Positions 60,703 through 64,000 of a DNA stretch of 64,000 nt are shown here, piece after piece. The stretch covers positions 59,293,848 to 59,357,847 of the forward strand of contig OV277871.1 of assembly GCA_922989275.2 (NCBI GenBank), written 5' to 3'. A program made the translations under genes and the position numbers. The number at the start of each line of letters is the position of its first letter. The stretch's first letter is position 1. The DNA is from Gari tellinella. Taxonomy: Eukaryota > Mollusca > Bivalvia > Cardiida > Psammobiidae. The notes beneath the pieces were generated by a model that searched no databases, was not told the origin of the DNA, and saw nothing but the letters and a program-made list of their open reading frames with translations.

Positions 60703-61061
60703 CAGTACTCCCTCTCTACAACGACACCTTATAGGAGACAAGCATTGTATGCGCTGCTCGGAGGGAGTCTTTATAGGGAGGGAAATTGGCTACATTTACA
60801 AACTGCTTGAATCCAGATCAGACGCCGCGTAACGCGGCGTCTGATCTGGATTCAAGCTGTTTGTCAATCGTCATTAAGGGTTTTTTTCCTGTCAAAATGT
60901 CCATTATGTAAATTTAGAAAAACAGCAGACGACAATTTGAAGCAGACGATTTTGCAGTTATAAAAGGGTTAGACATAACTCTCCTGTTCCGGTCACTGCG
61001 GCAAGGGTCGTTGTTAAGAGAGAGTCGTTTTTTGGAGGGCCTTTGTAGGGAGGGAACACTG
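60703..61061. mobile_element. Family B MITE, reverse orientation
   Basis: CAGTACTCCCTCTCTACAAC to TTGTAGGGAGGGAACACTG with TA on each side. Perfect hairpin CTTGAATCCAGATCAGACGC CGCGTAACGCGGCG. It ends 43 bp from the stop of SMCO3-like copy 3. Confidence 0.75.
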
Positions 61062-61103
61062 TAAATACTTCAGTCATTGCTGTATGAATGACGATCTTTT
61101 ATG

Positions 61104-61616
61104 CTAAACCTGTCCTTCTAGGTGTACGATAACTTTCATTATGTTCATGTTATATCGGTCGAAGGCAGGTTGTTTGTCGTTAATAAGGCGTTCCAATTTC
61201 TGAATTAAGTCTTTGAGATTGCTTCTCTCTATTCCAGATGGAATAAGGCTAAATGGACCTAACGTAGTGCCAATCCAAAATGAAAGTTTGCTATCGTCGG
61301 GTATATCATCGGAAGAAAAGTCATAAAGATCGCCCATGTCGAGAAGTTTGGCTAGTGATGGAGTTTCTAATCTTAGATATGCCTGTACGCGCTGAAGTAA
61401 ATCTCTAATGTTCTCTTTTTCTCTGTTCCAGTGGCCTTCTTCGTTGTCTGTTGATATGGGAGCGAAAAAGCCATCAACGTTTACCTTGTTATTGATGGTA
61501 ACGCACAAATCATTTATACGTTTACAGTGCTCATGTAAAAAAGCGAATAACTTCGTTTTAAGATGGTGAGCCTCAAGACGATATGAGTCATTGTTAAGGG
61601 TGAAGATGTTTCCCAT
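61104..61616 (-). CDS. Divergent, shortened SMCO3-like protein, copy 3
   Basis: A 170-residue open frame beginning MGNIFTLNNDSYRLEAHHLK. The C-terminal part, SGIERSNLKDLIQKLERLIN then DKQPAFDRYNMNIMKVIVHL, aligns with the AIERDNLEESIQDLEAALKQFEPASDEYTK region of the two other family members. The region that forms the hydrophobic hairpin in them is reduced to one short stretch (FWIGTTLGPFSLIPSGI), so membrane insertion is doubtful. A pyrimidine-rich 3' splice site (TTGTTTTTCAG/, AG at 61668-61669) lies 51 bases upstream of the ATG, the same gene layout as the other two. It may be a diverged paralogue with a new role or a gene in decay; the frame is intact. Confidence 0.6.
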   Translation of the reverse strand: MGNIFTLNNDSYRLEAHHLKTKLFAFLHEHCKRINDLCVTINNKVNVDGFFAPISTDNEEGHWNREKENIRDLLQRVQAYLRLETPSLAKLLDMGDLYDFSSDDIPDDSKLSFWIGTTLGPFSLIPSGIERSNLKDLIQKLERLINDKQPAFDRYNMNIMKVIVHLEGQV

Positions 61617-61699
61617 TGTGACACCGACTGTGATGAAATCTACAGTTGTGCTTTTGGACAGAATAATCTGAAAAACAAAAATAGAAAAATCGCATTAAC

Positions 61700-62600
61700 C
61701 TCTTTAACACTATAGCCGACAAGAATATTCCTTGTATTCAGTTTGAATCCATGTCAGATGCCACGTACCACTGTTTATCAAATAAAAATCTAGTTTGACA
61801 AACTATCACCACGAGTGATTGAAACATTTCCAAGTGTCATTTTTTTCTCCTGAGCAGTCCCGAAAATCAAGCTGCAATTCAGGCTACGTATAGCTCTACA
61901 ATTAATAGTGACTAATAGTGAACAAATGTGATTTTATTTTGTTATTTCTAACGTTACATAATATGACATCATGTTACAATAATGACGTAATTCCAAAAAC
62001 GAAACTAAATGTGAAAAGATCATTTATGGCCAATGATTATTAGATTAAATATTAATTTTCACTAAATATTGATGTTGGTTTTTCTTTATTTTATTTTGAC
62101 AGTTGTTTTATCTATGGATGCATAAAACCTATTTACACTTATGGTGAATCGCTTTCCTTTAAACTGAGGAAAAAGGGAATTAAAGAACGTCCTGATTTTT
62201 GTGTCACTTTGGTGTTTATGTGAGAAATAGAAAATTAAATCCGTGTGTGTTCGTTTTATCCAACACGTTAAATAAATTCAGTACTGAAAACGCACTCATT
62301 CAATATTAGCTATTTATCACGTGCATGATATAGAGTGCAATAAAAATCGTACGGCGTACTGTGCATATATTTCAAACTAATTTTTGAATCACCAAAATAC
62401 TGTACAACTACCCTCCAGACGCGCCAGTTAAAACAGTTAACTAACAAACTTGACGACCGTTTTCGTCGTACGATGTTTTATGAAACGGGCCCCTGGTCTG
62501 TATGATTTATTTCGTCCCGAGCATCACAACAGAAATGTTATGCAGTATTAACAGTGACTCAGAATGAGAATGATAAAACAGCTTGCAGCATGAACAAAGG
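61700..62600. other. Upstream flank of SMCO3-like copy 3, first duplicated block
   Basis: A degraded hairpin fragment (GTTTGAATCCATGTCAGATG) at 61738. The block 62040-62330 recurs, diverged, at 62940-63270. No exon recognised. Confidence 0.45.
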
Positions 62601-62658
62601 GTTGTTTTGTATTTTTAATGTTACACAATAATGGTCTCATGTCATCTATAATAATGTA

Positions 62659-62851
62659 CAGTCGAACTTCGATATCTCGAACTCGGTTATATCGAACATA
62701 CCCGTAGTTCAAAGTTAAAACGTGACTTAGCCACATTTTAACTTTGACCCACGGGTGTGTTCAACTTAACAGAACATGAAATAATGTAATTTATGTGTCG
62801 AAATATCGGTTAGTTCGAGTTAAGCGAGTTCGAGATATCGAAGTTCGGCTG
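62659..62851. mobile_element. Family F MITE, well preserved
   Basis: CAGTCGAACTTCGATATCTC / GAGATATCGAAGTTCGGCTG; inner palindrome AAACGTGACTTAGCCACATT; TA on both sides. Confidence 0.75.
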
Positions 62852-62939
62852 TAATTCTGAAATCGAAACTAAGCGTCAAATAATCATTTTTGTCAATATG
62901 AAACAATCTTTTAGATTTAATGTTGATTGAAAAAATGAA

Positions 62940-63270
62940 AATGTTATCAGAAAACTATTTTCACACCACATTGACTTTTTTCCTTTATTTCATTTCGATA
63001 CCGCTTCTATCTATGAATGAATAAACCCCAATAACAGTCATAACGAATCGTTTTCATTACAGCTGAGTCAAAATAGAAAGTAAGATCATTTAAAGCTTTT
63101 TGTCATTTGTTATTTCATAAATAGAATATTAAATAAGTGTGTTTTCAGTATGTATTGAATCTATTGAACTCGTGTGGATAACAATGATATAATGATATAA
63201 TTTTATCTAACTCATTCAATAAATTTGAAACTGAAAACACACCCATTCAATATTCTCTATATACGGCAGT
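62940..63270. repeat. Second copy of the 62.0-62.3 kb block
   Basis: Shared phrases include CTATCTATGAATGAATAAA, ACGAATCGTTTTC, TGAAAACACACCCATTCAAT. Confidence 0.55.
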
Positions 63271-63415
63271 GCGATTTTTCAATATTTACCTTGTTTATAC
63301 TTTATCCTACCTGAGCAGTAGTAGCCTCGGTTTTCTTTACACAATATCGTCACACTTGTGTGATTACCAAGACAGTACTGAAGCAGTTTGTTGATATGCC
63401 CACTTATAGTACCTG

Positions 63416-63889
63416 TAGCGCGTTCAAGTACCGTATCAGCGAACAGCAACGTTAACCGATGCAAACAACCCATATAGTACGACAATAGTCATCATCTCTT
63501 CAATAATAACACATTGCACCCACATGTTTATTAACTTTTCAAGGGTACGAAAAATTTATGTACGATTCGAAATAACACACGCAAAACTGTACTAATCAAC
63601 TGAAATGCATCAATTTTACCGCAAATGAAAATAAGATTTAGCTGCTCAGATGTAAGCTGCTTTGTTTGATACATTAAGTAGCGGAGAATGTTAGTTTATT
63701 GATGAGAAATTAAGTCGGGGCTGTTCGCTGGTTTTATTAAATTCATTTGGTCGCCACTTTGTCTTGTTGGCGATGGCTAACTACCTCTGAGGCCGTTCGT
63801 GCCGTTCGCAAACGATAACGTGCAAACGGTCGTTTTAGTTAATTTGTTACCGTTTTCTGATGCAATCGATACGGTACTTGAACGCGCTA
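63416..63889. mobile_element. MITE with TAGCGCGTTCAAGTACC ends, copy 2
   Basis: TAGCGCGTTCAAGTACCGTA TC at the left and its inverted GATACGGTACTTGAACGCGC TA at the right; longer than copy 1 at 44.8 kb by a block at about 63670-63830. Confidence 0.68.
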
Positions 63890-64000
63890 CTGTACGCATA
63901 TTTATCATACAGAAGAGACGTAACAATTCGAGCTCACTGAGATCGAACTTATCCGTAATTCAAAGCTTAAAGTCCATGTCTTACATACTACCGCATACCC

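Overview
This is a gene-poor, AT-rich, intron-rich and heavily repetitive nuclear DNA window from an animal, most likely a bivalve mollusc. That rests on the repeat families (elements ending in ATGCCCCC/GGGGGCAT, elements ending in AGCTCACCTGAG, tRNA-like SINEs of molluscan type, many short palindromic MITEs) and on the host genes. The species cannot be named from the sequence alone. Nothing prokaryotic is present: almost all long open frames are repeat translations or retroelement relics.

Genes. (1) The minus strand from 22803 down to the left edge carries the 5' part of TUBGCP3 (gamma-tubulin complex component 3). Eight coding exons, 46 to 215 bp each, can be read, with matching splice phases throughout. 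They encode 258 residues from the start codon to just before the first large conserved domain; the 3' part lies beyond position 1. (2) Three minus-strand members of one family, SMCO3-like (single-pass membrane and coiled-coil domain-containing protein 3), lie about 10 kb apart at 40.7-41.4, 50.2-50.8 and 61.1-61.6 kb. Each has its coding region in one exon preceded by a 3' splice site just upstream of the ATG. The third is divergent and has lost most of the membrane segment.

Layout. 0-3 kb: ATGCCCCC-type elements, one nested in a hAT-like element that itself sits in a tRNA-like SINE. 3-23 kb: TUBGCP3 introns filled with MITEs, a 4.0-kb inverted-repeat element with an 8-bp target duplication, a 3.0-kb insertion with a 13-bp duplication, and a near-perfect 286-bp palindrome. 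24-31 kb: non-LTR retrotransposon relics around a 2.1-kb foldback element and a TTAA-flanked element containing a tRNA-like sequence. 31-40 kb: mostly unrecognised DNA, a tandem repeat of about 360 bp and more LINE relics. 40-64 kb: the SMCO3-like genes separated by nested elements, a 3.4-kb tandem array of 72/90-bp units, and AT-rich satellite DNA.

Recurring repeat families used below. A: TA-flanked MITE with termini CAGTGGAGAA and a central hairpin around GATCAGACGCCG. B: TA-flanked MITE with termini CAGTGCTCCCTC and the same type of hairpin. C: repeat with the palindrome GCGCCTTAAGGCGC inside AAGTAAAGCAGAAT arms. D: hAT-like MITE with termini AGGGCTCCAGATAA. E: repeat with hairpin arms GAGGGCTCC and the phrase ATATGCGTCACTAGGG. 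F: TA-flanked, pogo/Tigger-like MITE with termini CAGTCGAACTTCGATATC.
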